Shown: piece after piece, positions 28,190 through 38,025 of the stretch
Position numbering within the stretch: position 1 is the first letter of the stretch
Layout: the number at the start of each line of letters is the position of its first letter
DNA from: Rhynchopus sp. YZ270_cl-10
Lineage: Eukaryota > Euglenozoa > Diplonemea > Diplonemida > Diplonemidae
Direction of reading: 5' to 3'
Length of the DNA: 64,000 nt
NCBI GenBank assembly: GCA_964035575.1
Contig: OZ037912.1
Location: 682,001-746,000 of the forward strand
Position numbers and translations under genes: made by a program
The notes under the pieces: model-generated
Databases searched by the model: none
What the model saw: the letters and a program-made list of their open reading frames with translations, nothing else
What the model was told of the DNA's origin: nothing

Positions 28190-28505
28190 TAATACAACCA
28201 AGTTTTCAAAAAAACAAAAGCACAAAGCAATATCAAAAACTTCATAAAAACCCCATTCAAAGATGACTAAGCACGAGAGCCTTAGATTCATCTTCGAAAA
28301 TTTTTTCCCTTTTTTTTCTTCTTCTTCTCCTAATGTCAACCAGCCCAAATACCCCCTCCCACAGACTGCCTCGCTGCAAAAACACTAATTATTAGGATAG
28401 TAAAAAAGTACTCTTTAGCAGTGAGGGATCACGTTATTCCCCAAATATCATTGAAATTTGTTTCGACGCTTAAGATAGCTTCTGTCCTTTAGTATTGCAT
28501 TCAGT

Positions 28506-28556
28506 GCATCTCTGCGTCCGCCGATGAACGGTGAGGCGTTTGCACTTTCAACTTCT
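28506..28556 (+). repeat. Short dispersed repeat family C, good copy
   Basis: CTGCGTCCGCCGATGAACGG, TGAGGCGTTTGCACTTTCAA and CTTCTCTC with a T-rich tail. Compare 2101-2140 and the intron copy at 52862-52912. Confidence 0.7.
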
Positions 28557-29461
28557 CTCTCTCTCTCTTTTTATTGTGTAATACACGTACCCTTCTTGCA
28601 GAAATGGACACGAAAACACGTTACATGGGGTGGCTGAAGGGTGATTCGCACTTCTCGCGTACTTTTTGCGTACGTTGTGCCCCCATTCATCCACCCCAGT
28701 CCATTTTTATTTCTCTTTTTATCTGCCTCTTATCGCTCTGTTTCGAACATTCGTATGCTTTAGACGTGCTTGCACGTTGCCAGCTTTTCTTTACGTGCCT
28801 GCATCCACGAGGTGTCCGCACATTAACCCCGCTTTTTTTCTTGACGCTGGTGGATAAACTCCATCTTTCGATTGAAAATAATATCTTAATCTTTACCTCG
28901 CAGGGACCAAGAGTTTCGAACAGTATAAGTGTCGAGACGCTCTCGGACCTTCATTACCCAAATTTCTTTTTTGCTGAACTAAAAATCTGTTGCAAAAAAA
29001 AAAAAAACCCTTGGCTCGAAGTTGTATAACCCGACTACTTCTTGTACGTCGCCAAGATATTTTTTTTTTTGTTGCTAAACCAAAAGACTACTTGCAATTT
29101 GCTAGACCCAAAAAAAAAAAAAAAAAAGCGCAGTTCAGAGTCTCTCGTGCACATCCTGGAGGCGATTTTCACATTATTTCATATTTTTTCTCTCTTTTTC
29201 TCTTTTTCTCTTGTCTGCCGTATTTGAACGCAGCGAGATGATTGCTCTCGTGGTGGGGTCACTTGAACGCAGTGTGGAGTATTAACGACCTCACAGCCGC
29301 CGTCCGGAATGCATTTTTTTTTCTTCTTTTTTCAAAACGAAAAACTATTTTACTCATTCAGCAGAAAGGTGGGCCGCCGGCTGAGCGGTTTTTTGAGGAT
29401 TGTGTACCGCCCCACAGGCAAGACATTAGGTTTCCTTTTTTACACCTTCTGTTTTTTTTTC

Positions 29462-29525
29462 TTCAATCCGGATGGCTGGCATTGCGTACTGTGGGTCAGT
29501 TGGAGGTGCCTGCATCAACAACTGT
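29462..29525 (+). repeat. Short dispersed repeat family B, good copy
   Basis: ATCCGGATGGCTGGCATTGC, then GTGGGTCAGTTGGAGGTGCC and TGCATCAACAACTG, followed by a T-rich tail. Nearly the same as 5130-5195. Confidence 0.7.
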
Positions 29526-29691
29526 TATTTTCTTTTTCTTTTTACCTCAGAAGACCCGCCCCCTGCTCTTTTTGAGGAACTCTCTTAACCCTCTGACCTT
29601 TGACCTAATGATGGTGTATTGTGATGTGTTTTGCGTATTCCAATGGGCTCCCATCACAATACTGCCATCATTAGTCTGGACATCTCTACCT

Positions 29692-29929
29692 CCCCCACTC
29701 AGCATACAGTGCGGACGAGTCGTCCACTTGCCTAAACTCGTTTTTTGGGTCTCAGCCCGAAAACTCGTCTTTTCACTCGTCTCACTCGTCTGTACCCGTC
29801 TCATCGGCAAGTGCCTACAAAACGTACTCATATCAACTCGTCACGACGAGTAGAGACGAGTAATAGAGACCAGTATCGCCACTCGTCTTACTCGGCACGA
29901 CTCGTCCGCACTGTATGACTAAAGGGGGG
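29692..29929. mobile_element. Small TIR element with ACTCGTC repeats (238 bp)
   Basis: CATACAGTGCGGACGAG near the left end is mirrored by CTCGTCCGCACTGTATG at the right, each preceded outward by a C (or G) run. The flanks TCTACCT and TCGACCT may be an imperfect duplication. The interior consists almost entirely of ACTCGTC units in both orientations. It resembles the next element in end structure (C run, CATACWGTGC, GAG-rich repeats), so the two are probably one family. Superfamily not assigned. Confidence 0.6.
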
Positions 29930-30060
29930 TCGACCTAGTGGAAAGGCACTAGGTATGCACAAATGGAATGCAATAAATAGAGGTGTTCTACGATACCTCG
30001 ACCCAACAAGCAGCCAACGATGCTAGAGGGGGGTTTTTTTTTTTGCAGCTTTTTTTTCAA

Positions 30061-30105
30061 GGTGACTTTAAGCACGAGAGGCTTAGGGTCATCTTATCAA
30101 CTTTT
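30061..30105 (+). repeat. Short dispersed repeat family D copy
   Basis: GGTGACTTTAAGCACGAGAG, GCTTAGGGTCATCTTATCAA and a T-rich tail, directly upstream of the next transposon. Confidence 0.7.
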
Positions 30106-30158
30106 TTTCTTCTCTCTGAACCCTTTGTTCTACCTCCCCTAAACTTAACCCCCCCCCC

Positions 30159-31020
30159 CCCCCCCTAGGCATACTGTGCGGGCGAGTAAAAAAAACTCGC
30201 CTACTCGCCAAAAACTCGCCTAAAACTCGCCTATTTTTGGGGGGCGAGTTTTGGCGAGTTTTTTTTTTTGGTAGGGATTTTACCTTGGGAAAAGTGTACA
30301 CACGAAAATATGAGGGAAATTTGAGTTTTGAAGAGAAAATTTTTTTCGTTCCACTTGAACAAGACCTCTACAGTTTGCTTTGTAGGCTTCCACAACCAGT
30401 ACCACCAGTCCAGCTGTAGCTTCTGCGGATCCATGAAGCTTGCACAGATGGGTGCGATGTAGTCGTGGGGGAGTACCGCCAAGGGGTGGCCTGCAGGGTT
30501 GCCATTTACCGGCATGGCGAGGACATTGTTGTATAGCGAGTGTAGCCCCGGCTCATGTCTTCGTCATCCTCCGGATTGTAGCACGTCTTGTCCCCCGGGA
30601 TCTATGGCACGCCTGGATCTTCCCCTGGAGCAAATGTTTACATACATGCCTGTCAGCCACTGCCGTGACATGGTTGCCTTTAGACGTACAAGTGACACAA
30701 TTTCAATTTTTTTGTGTGTTTTCGAGTGGCATGTTGTCATCAGTCACCCCCGCCCTCCATTTTCACATCCTGGTGCACATTTTCACCCCCAAGGTGCGTA
30801 TGTGCACCAGGATTTGCACCCAAATTGGGGCGAGTTTAGGCGAGTTTAGGCGAGTTTTTGGCGAGTTTAGGCGAGTTTTGGCGAGTTTTTGGCGAGTTTT
30901 GGCGAGTAATAGGCGAGTAATGGGCGAGTAGGGCGAGTTTTTGGCGAGTTTTTCCTGAAAATCAGGAAAACGAAAAACTCGCCTAAAAACGGCTCGCCTG
31001 CACAGTATGCCTAGGGGGGG
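30159..31020. mobile_element. TIR element with GGCGAG repeats carrying a captured coding piece (862 bp)
   Basis: The left end CCCCCCCTAGGCATACTGTG and its continuation CGGGCGAG are mirrored by CTCGCCTGCACAGTATGCC and TAGGGGGGG on the right. Inside, ACTCGCC/GGCGAGTTTT units sit next to both ends (30188-30275 and 30825-30990). Between them is a ~330-bp block about 90% identical to 18144-18500 of the large composite element. Compared with that region, the segment between the GGCGAG module and the coding block is missing, so this looks like an internally deleted derivative. No target duplication can be defined because of the C run. Confidence 0.65.
30277..30608 (-). pseudogene. Copy of the unrecognised transposon-borne coding fragment
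   Basis: The minus strand reads GHPLAVLPHDYIAPICASFM, parallel to the fragment at 18234-18620. It then continues through a possible splice junction into WKPTKQTVEVLFKWNEKNFL, which is also present near 18180-18261. A short segment found at 18262-18300 is absent here. Function unknown. Confidence 0.45.
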
Positions 31021-32400
31021 TCACAAGGGGAGGACAATGCATTTTTTCAGAGTTTTTGAATTCTACGCGTAGCGCAGTGTCCGACCCCACAAGTCACTAC
31101 CCAAGACCCCCCGGAAAACGTCCTGGAGGCCCGAAAATACCAAAAATAGTGACCGGAAGTGACCAGAAAATCAAAATTCCGAAAAAAAAAGGGGTCTTGG
31201 GACAGGGTCTGTACCTTGCCTATTCCTATTTTTTAGCACATAAACGAGATATGGCCATGGCAACAGCCCATGTCTCATATTTTAGGAAGTAAAGGATACA
31301 TCTTGCCTAATGTCATCTAATTGCGTTTGAATACAGCCAAAACAAGACAAGATGGTCACCTGGCATCTGTATTTTGTGGGTCGTAGTGACCAATGTATAC
31401 ACGGGCTTAGGTACCCACACCATTAATAGGCCAGGGAGTGATCAATTTAGGGAGGAAAATTAGTCAGGTGTAAATTATCGAGCAGATCTGCCGTCACTGC
31501 CTCACCCGGTCCCTCAGGGTACCTTCCTTTTAAAAGAATCACCTCGTATGACTTTCCAGATATTGCAATGCCCAATTCCTCCCCTTGGTTTTGCAGTTCA
31601 GTCTGCAATAGCCCTGTACTAGCCACGTATATGGATATCCAGTCATAGACTCGACTAAAGCACCGACCCGCATCTGCCTCGTCTTCTTTATCTTCTTAGA
31701 CCCCACACTCAGATTATTGTGGGAGGAAAGAGATATCCCTCCTGAAGACGGACAGGCACGCCACAAAATATAGCGGCAAGAGCGGGGCGTCCTCAAAGCT
31801 CACAGGGACAAGGAACGCCGTATTGGGAACTTAGGCACACTGCTCCAATGTGGCAAGGCCAGACTGCTTGACGACAAGCAATACGCAATGACCCGCGAGG
31901 AGGACGCGTGGGAGGCCCAATGCCACACACGTCACTTTCCTCCCCTTTTCGCGTGTTTTCTTAAACCCAATCTCCCCAGGGCTTGCAGAATCGCCTCTGA
32001 GGACACCTTCAGCAGGCCTACTCCACAGTGGATACGGCGCTTTGCCTTTACTGCCATTCCACTGCGTCTACACAAGGATTTTAGAGCGGACTTGGCGTAG
32101 AACTGCCAATCCAGTGCCCCCGGCACTTTTTCCGCCCTCTCAATGCGTTCCAACGGTGTTTTTAATGGGTTTTGATTGCACCCCGATTTGAAAGGTGCCA
32201 AAGTACAAACCCTGTCCCAGGCCGTTTTTTTTTTTTTGAAAAATTCGAATTAGACCCCCACAAGTGCTCAGAAGTGTCCAAAACCAGGCGGAATTGAATT
32301 GTAGGTCACCTGGGGACCATATTTTCTGGTTTTTCAGGGTGATGTCCATTTTTTTCTCAAAAAAAAATTTTTTTGGTCGGTGTCCTCACTTTTAACATGG
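31021..32400. other. Probable degenerate element with inverted subterminal repeats
   Basis: CTTGGGACAGGGTCTGTACC (31196-31215) is matched in inverted form by AGTACAAACCCTGTCCCAG (32202-32220). Between them base composition is gene-like. A plus-strand frame from about 31775 to 32100 includes RDKERRIGNLGTLLQCGKAR and LLDDKQYAMTREEDAWEAQC. No domain is recognised. The outer ends and any duplication could not be defined. Confidence 0.4.
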
Positions 32401-32556
32401 GATGTGACCCCCCCTACCCCCCCCCCCCCCCCACCATTGCCGCAAAAATCGTGTGCATGTTTAGGAAGGCAACTTCCTCTTTGGTTCTGCCGACTCCATT
32501 TTCTTGGAGCTTCCAGGGCCGTACAATGCTCCGTTCTCTAAAAAGGAATGGTAAAA

Positions 32557-32590
<34 letters not shown>

Positions 32591-32930
32591 GCAAACTGTC
32601 ATCACGTTCACGCCTCTTTCTGCCACCCCTTGCCACAGTAATGTCTCCCTCCCCTCCGTCTCAACCTGATTCTGTACTACCACATCCCGTCCCCATCTTC
32701 ACTCCCCCCCTCTTTTTGTATTTTATGAAGATAGCACTCACCACAAAACCAAAATCAAAAACACAAAAAAAAAAAAAAAAAAAAAAAAAAAAACAATCCA
32801 AAACCCATCAGGTGTACTGGTGCGCGGTGTTTTTCGAAGAGCCATATTCGAGAGGATGTGTGTGTCACAGAAAAGCGAGGCACATCCTTCTCTTTTCATT
32901 TTCATTTAGTTTTTGTATTGTGAATTTCAA

Positions 32931-32968
<38 letters not shown>

Positions 32969-33085
32969 GCACGAAGCACGGAAAGCCTGTGCTTTGCACT
33001 GCACATCTGCCAGGGTCCCGATGAATGAAGTATACGTTACTCCGTCTTGAAGAGTTGCTCATAACAAAAAAAGAAGAAGAAAAAA
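32401..33085. other. Intergenic DNA with long A runs
   Basis: Contains A runs of about 25-35 bases near 32555-32589, 32763-32793 and 32931-32967, and the family G repeat at 32451-32554. No gene. Confidence 0.55.
32451..32554 (+). repeat. Dispersed repeat family G, copy 1
   Basis: About 105 bp: GTGTGCATGTTTAGGAAGGC, GCCGACTCCATTTTCTTGGA and CTAAAAAGGAATGGTAA, then an A run. The copy at 33484-33592 is ~88% identical. The A-tail directly after AATGGTAA in both copies suggests retroposition of a polyadenylated RNA. Confidence 0.75.
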
Positions 33086-33150
33086 GTGGAGATTTGCACA
33101 ACTGTGGCAACACAATCGAGGCAACTACACTCCAACAATTTATCAAAAAA
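33086..33150 (+). repeat. Dispersed repeat family H, copy 1
   Basis: GTGGAGATTTGCACAACTGT, GGCAACACAATCGAGGCAAC, TCCAACAATTTATCAAAAAA. Second copy at 33620-33685, and a shortened copy inside the intron of the gene at 57399-59119 (58858-58900). Confidence 0.75.
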
Positions 33151-33239
33151 TAATATACAACCAGAGCGCAAAAGTGAAAGGAGTAACACAAAAAAAACTT
33201 CATAAAAACCCCATCTAATCTCCCCTCAAGGATGCTCTG

Positions 33240-34330
33240 CACCGGTCATAGGTCCTCATCAGGCGTTATCAGCACTTTCAATATTTGTTTTCTGAAAAAA
33301 AACCCCCGCAAAAAAAAAAAAAAAAATGGGAGCACTCGATGAACTGATAAACAGGGGATTAGGGTGCTATAAAAACTGATTTTCAAAAACCGGGCAACGC
33401 TATTGGAGTGTACCATTGGTAAGCAATGGTATTTCAATGATGATATAGGTGAGTGACGACGACCTCCCCTTTTTTGCCAGTTGTGTGTGCACGTTTAGGA
33501 AAGGCAATCTTCCTATTAAGCCCCGCCGACTCCATTTTCTTGGAGCTTTTCCAGGACCGTTACATGCCCCGTTTCCTAAAAAGGAATGGTAACGACTGTT
33601 CTTCAAAAAAAAAAAAACAGTGGAAATTGCACAACTGTGGCAACACAACCGAGGCGACTACACTACTCCAACAATTTATCAAAAAAAAAAAAAAAAAAAA
33701 ATGAAAATAGTAAAGAACTTGGTGTGGTACTTGGTACAGCCTCTTGTACCCTTGCTTTATTTTTATTTATAAGGTGACTAAGCACGAGATGTTTAGAATC
33801 ATCTTATAAACTTTTTTTTTTATTTTTATTTTTGTTTTTCAAGATGCATGCACGCGAGGCATATTCATCTTACAACTTTTCCCTTCCAAGGGTACATTTT
33901 TAGCACCCCTCTATACCTTCTTTTCGTCAGAAAAGAATGTATATGAAACAACTTTTCCCTTTCTTTCTAACGCTTGTGATCAAGGTAACTAAGCAAAAAA
34001 CAAAAAAATGCCTTAAGATCATCTCTATAAAAAGTTTTCGTCTTTTTTTTTTCTGTGAATAGAAAGTAAAAGAATTTTACCAGCTCAGGGAAATTCTTTT
34101 TTGTAAAAAAAAATAAAAAAGGGAAAAAAAATCTCGTTTGTCTGTTTCTCTGGTGTCAAAAAAAAGGTCTGTGTGTTGTGTGTTTTTTTAAAAACCCGGT
34201 ATCTTGTGATACAGACATAACAAAAATCCCTTCTGTTCCCGAGCTTATTTACTTAGCATCATAACCTGAAGCCAAGTTTCTGTTTATTTTGATGCGCATG
34301 CCCCTGAGACATAATATTATTCATGAATAT
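33240..34330. other. Intergenic DNA with dispersed repeats
   Basis: Contains family G (33484-33592) directly followed by family H (33620-33685), family D (33771-33815), the GAATGTATATGAAACA repeat (33893-33952) and a decayed family D copy near 33980. No gene. Confidence 0.55.
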
Positions 34331-34338
34331 GAAGATGA

Positions 34339-34472
34339 ATATGGGTCCGTCCGGAAACCCCCCCGTTAAGATTCATCCTTTTGGGGGGTTTTCAGGTTTT
34401 TTGGCTCAAAACACCCAAACAACCCAATTTTTTGATACCCACCATACACCTACCACCCCAGAGGGCATATTA
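34339..34472 (+). repeat. Dispersed repeat R, plus-strand copy
   Basis: ATGGGTCCGTCCGGAAACCC to CACCCCAGAGGGCATAT, ~134 bp, matching 19923-20056 on the opposite strand. ATGAAT/ATTCAT-like flanks are palindromic rather than a clear duplication. Confidence 0.75.
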
Positions 34473-34734
34473 TTCATCTTTGAACTTTTCTCTTTATTAT
34501 GGGAACCTTTTTGTTGATCCCTCACCATATACTATCAATTTATTGATTGCATAATATTATGATGAAAACACACTTTATTAGTTTTCAAATTATTTTTTTT
34601 TAAAATAATCTGTTCAGTGTAGCCGCCATTCAGACAGTCTTCTCATTCCCGAAAGTATGTTCTTTTTTCTTTTGGTCATGCACCAAGGTACACTGTCACG
34701 AGAGGGTTTTGTATTTCAAGTCAACTTTTTTATA

Positions 34735-34848
34735 CAGAAATAGTTCCTCAGATACGGCCGCCAGATCACCCCTCTAACAGGGTAATTGAGCAATCAACGA
34801 ACAAACCTTTTCCCCCTTTTACCTATCAGAGTTACTATTTTTTTTTTG
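34735..34848 (+). repeat. Dispersed repeat family E, copy 2
   Basis: CAGAAATAGTTCCTCAGATA, GGTAATTGAGCAATCAACGA, CCTATCAGAGTTACTATTTT. Preceded directly by a family F fragment (34684-34730), as a compound insertion. Confidence 0.75.
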
Positions 34849-36324
34849 ACACACACTGCCCACCCTGCGCTCTGCACCTTCCCCCCCGAGTTGGGCTGCG
34901 AGCGTGGCGAGAGAGACGGAACGAAACCCTGGTTTCTTTTTCTCTCTCTCGCAAAAGGTGGGTGCGCGAGTATGCAGGGGCTGGGTGTGAAGATATTCCA
35001 TACGAGATAGACATGTGACACACTCCCTTCGACCCCCTGCGCGTACTCAATTGTTTTTGTTTTTGTTTTCTTTTTTACCTCCAAAATAAAAAATGAGGAG
35101 ACTGAATGGCATCTACACTAAACAGATTATCGGGGGGGAAAACAAGACAAAAAAGCAAAATAAAAAATAAAAACTTTGTAACGGAACTTTGTTCCGTTTT
35201 TTTTTTTTTTTTTTTTTTGAAGACGAAGTGATTGTCGACACAACAATAAGAGGATGTGCTAATAGTCACGACAACTCCGTCTCTTTTTTATAGCAATTTC
35301 CCCCCCCCCCCCTATTTATTTGGAGATTCACCCCCCTTCGCCATCAAGGCTCTGCCTCCTTGAGGGGAGGTGTGCGGACTGTGTCCTACGAGGAAAGGGA
35401 AACTGTCCCCCCCTGCCCAGTCGCAGTGCGGAACCCCCCTATGTAGCACAGCGACAAAAAACAAAACAAAAACAAAAATAGTGGAGTTCATCCGGTGTCT
35501 ACACTAATACAACCAAGTTTTCAAAAACAAAACAAACCAAGAGGGAGTACCAGTGGCGCGGTTGCAACCCCTACGTATTCAGCGTCACACCTACTTCGGC
35601 AGGTTACAGTAAAAAAGAAGAAGAAGGAAAAAAAAAATAATCTACTTCGGGCGACTTTATGTACAAGAACCCGTCCTCGGGTAGGTGATTAATCAATACT
35701 TCAAAGAAAAGAAGAGGATATTCCGATGGACATTGGGTCACACAACTCCATATTTCAAAAAAAAATGTCTTTCTTGATCGTTCCTTTTTGTACACAGTGG
35801 TTGTAATTGGGGTTGAGGAATGTTTTTAAAAAAAAGCGTACGAAAAAAAAATTAACAACACACACACACACACACCAGCCAAATACCGGAGAAAAAAAAA
35901 TAAAACAACACTAAAAAACAAAAGCAACAAACTCCCCCATTTTTTTTTAAAAACTCTACTTCTGTGCATGACATCTGTGCGCTTCACACCTTTTCTGCAA
36001 TATATCAGGACCCTGTTCGCTTGCCTTCGAACTGCACATTAGGCCTACCAGCTTTGGGCTCAGAGTTAAGTGTCGGTGGTGTTCGTTGGAATCAACCAGG
36101 CATATTAAGGGGCGTCCCAAAGGGCAACACTCCCCCCATATTTCCACAACCCCACATATTTTACTTGAATTTCCTGCCCAAGGACACCCCCCCATATTAC
36201 GTATCTAACCCCTACCCCACTACCGCCACACACACACACACACACCTTGGGGCCATATTCTGAGCAAGAATTACCCCTACTAGTTATCAAACACACACAC
36301 ACCCACACACACACAGAACACACA
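34849..36324. other. Intergenic DNA upstream of the esterase gene
   Basis: Contains a T run near 35198-35219, a family A repeat (35479-35525), a GGTGATTAATCAATACTTC repeat (35661-35700), and AC microsatellites at about 35851-35875, 36225-36245 and 36290-36320, the last ending a few bases before the esterase ATG. The segment 35960-36220 has gene-like composition but no recognisable product. Confidence 0.55.
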
Positions 36325-38025
36325 ATGCTGCGCCCCCTCCTCCTCTCGTCATGCCTGCTCTCCGCTGCCTCGGAGAGCGTGACCATCCCTAATCTGGGGC
36401 GGCTCAATGGTGGTGTCGCGCTTGGGGGAGGCCAGCTTCCAATTAACACCTTTTTGGGTGTACCGTACGCTCAGGCACCTACGGGCAGCCTGCGGTGGCA
36501 GCCTCCTCAAGACCCTCTGTACTGGGGTGACAGGCGGGCAGATATCTTCAATATGAGCTGCGCAGGGTCGGGGTGTCTGGGGGATCCTGCACGCCACGTG
36601 AATGAGTCTGAGGACTGCCTCTTCCTCAACATCTACAAACCTCCGACAGTCACGACCCCACTCCCCGTGATGGTCTTCATCCACGGTGGGTCCTACACTG
36701 ATGGATGCTCGAATAACTTCACAATGGAGCACCTCGTTGCCGCCAGCATCAAAGCAGGACGCCCAGTCATCGGAGTAACGTTGAACTATCGTCTCAACTT
36801 CTTTGGGTTTATCGGGTCCGATGAGCTGCGTGCCAGCGCGGCGGAGAGCACCGGGAACTATGGGATCCAGGACCAGAGAAAGGCGTTTGAGTTTGTCAAC
36901 AAGCACATCCACCTCTTTGGAGGCAACCCACAGCAGGTCACGCTGTTCGGCGAGAGCGCTGGGGCCGGGTCGATCACCTCTCACTTGGTGATGCATCTTT
37001 CCTACGATAAGGAGTACACGAACGGGAAGCTCTTCCAGAGAGCGATATGCGAGTCAGGGTTTGGCGCTGTCTGGGCTTCGAAGCCTTGGGAGGACACAGA
37101 GAAAACCTTTGCGAAGGTCAAATCCGAGCTGTCTTGCTCCAACGTTTCGTGCCTTCTTGGCAAGACCACGGCGGATTTCTATGCTGTCGCCTCGAAGTTT
37201 CCTTCTACATCACTTACCGACCCGTACCTCCCTTTTGCACCAGCCATCGACGGCGTTGAAATCACCGCAAGCCCACGGAAACTCCTTGAGTGGGGATTCC
37301 ACGCAAAGGATATTCCGGTCCTTGCGGGGACCAACCGGGATGAGTTTTCGCTGTTCCTGCTTGTTGCCGATATTTACCCTGTTAATGCTACCGAGCTGGA
37401 GTACGAAGCAGCACTTGCCCCATACATGCCGAAGGGCGAAGTGGAGGAGTACCTCGGCTACGTGAAGAACAACTACTCCTCTATGTACTACGAATACCCG
37501 AGGGACCTTAGGGAACGTTCCTTCTGGTGGTGGGCAGGCATGCGCGGCATTTCTGACCATGAGTTCACCTGCCCGAACAGAAGGGCCGTGACGTACTACG
37601 CCCGCGGGTCGGAGACGTACTCATACTTCTTCACGCATGCGTCGACTTCGAATACGTTCATCCCGGGAAGCGGTCCTGACGCGTATTTGGTTCCTCACGC
37701 GTCGGAGCTGCCGTATGTGTTCAACTGTACGAGATACAATGGAGGATGTGACTTCACCAACGCAACGGAAACAGCGCTCGCAGGAAAGATCATGAACTAC
37801 TGGACAGAGTTTGCAACCACAGGGCGTCTCTCCGGGTCGCAGTGGCAGACGCATTCGGGCAGCTTTGGGAATGATGTGATGCTTGACATCGATGTGTCCG
37901 AGAAGGTGCTCACCAACTTCAGGTCTGCACAGTGCGATCTGTGGTCGACAATTATGGATAAGAACCCCCGTGAGGGAGACTACGAGGTTTCGAAGAGAGC
38001 GTACCTTGCAAACAAGAAAAACTAA
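36325..38025 (+). CDS. Secreted carboxylesterase (type B / cholinesterase-like), 566 aa
   Basis: An intronless alpha/beta-hydrolase of the carboxylesterase type B family, which hydrolyses carboxylic esters. I start at the ATG at 36325 because it gives a clear signal peptide (MLRPLLLSSCLLSAASESV); upstream in-frame sequence is a translated AC microsatellite. The early FLGVPYA motif, SEDCLFLNIY, the oxyanion HGG (FIHGGSYTDG), the nucleophile elbow GESAGAGS with Ser211, the acid Glu340 in TNRDEFS and His458 in VPHASELPYVF are all in place. Length matches the family. Several Asn-x-Ser/Thr sites (NMS, NES, NFT, NNYSS) fit passage through the secretory pathway. No C-terminal anchor or ER-retention signal is seen, so it is probably secreted or lysosomal. 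Natural substrate unknown. Confidence 0.93.
   Translation: MLRPLLLSSCLLSAASESVTIPNLGRLNGGVALGGGQLPINTFLGVPYAQAPTGSLRWQPPQDPLYWGDRRADIFNMSCAGSGCLGDPARHVNESEDCLFLNIYKPPTVTTPLPVMVFIHGGSYTDGCSNNFTMEHLVAASIKAGRPVIGVTLNYRLNFFGFIGSDELRASAAESTGNYGIQDQRKAFEFVNKHIHLFGGNPQQVTLFGESAGAGSITSHLVMHLSYDKEYTNGKLFQRAICESGFGAVWASKPWEDTEKTFAKVKSELSCSNVSCLLGKTTADFYAVASKFPSTSLTDPYLPFAPAIDGVEITASPRKLLEWGFHAKDIPVLAGTNRDEFSLFLLVADIYPVNATELEYEAALAPYMPKGEVEEYLGYVKNNYSSMYYEYPRDLRERSFWWWAGMRGISDHEFTCPNRRAVTYYARGSETYSYFFTHASTSNTFIPGSGPDAYLVPHASELPYVFNCTRYNGGCDFTNATETALAGKIMNYWTEFATTGRLSGSQWQTHSGSFGNDVMLDIDVSEKVLTNFRSAQCDLWSTIMDKNPREGDYEVSKRAYLANKKN

Larger units (their letters stand above)
28211..29690. other. Intergenic DNA with short dispersed repeats
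   Basis: Contains family D (28262-28305), family C (28506-28556), family B (29462-29525) and, near 28860-28895, the phrase CTCCATCTTTCGATTGAAAA, which recurs at 57161-57190. Pyrimidine-rich low-complexity DNA fills the gaps. No convincing gene. Confidence 0.55.

Noticed and set aside
26500-29690. Numerous 60-150-codon open frames in AT-rich intergenic DNA
   Set aside because: They encode runs of Phe, Lys and Leu from T/A homopolymers, have no domains, and overlap repeats on both strands.
29692-31020. hAT assignment for the two elements with CATACWGTGC ends
   Set aside because: An internal CAGTGC resembles a hAT end, but the adjacent bases are mirrored rather than directly repeated, so no 8-bp duplication exists at that position.
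36247-36324. Translated AC microsatellite as N-terminus of the esterase
   Set aside because: It would put a Thr-His repeat before the signal peptide; the ATG at 36325 yields a normal secretory signal.
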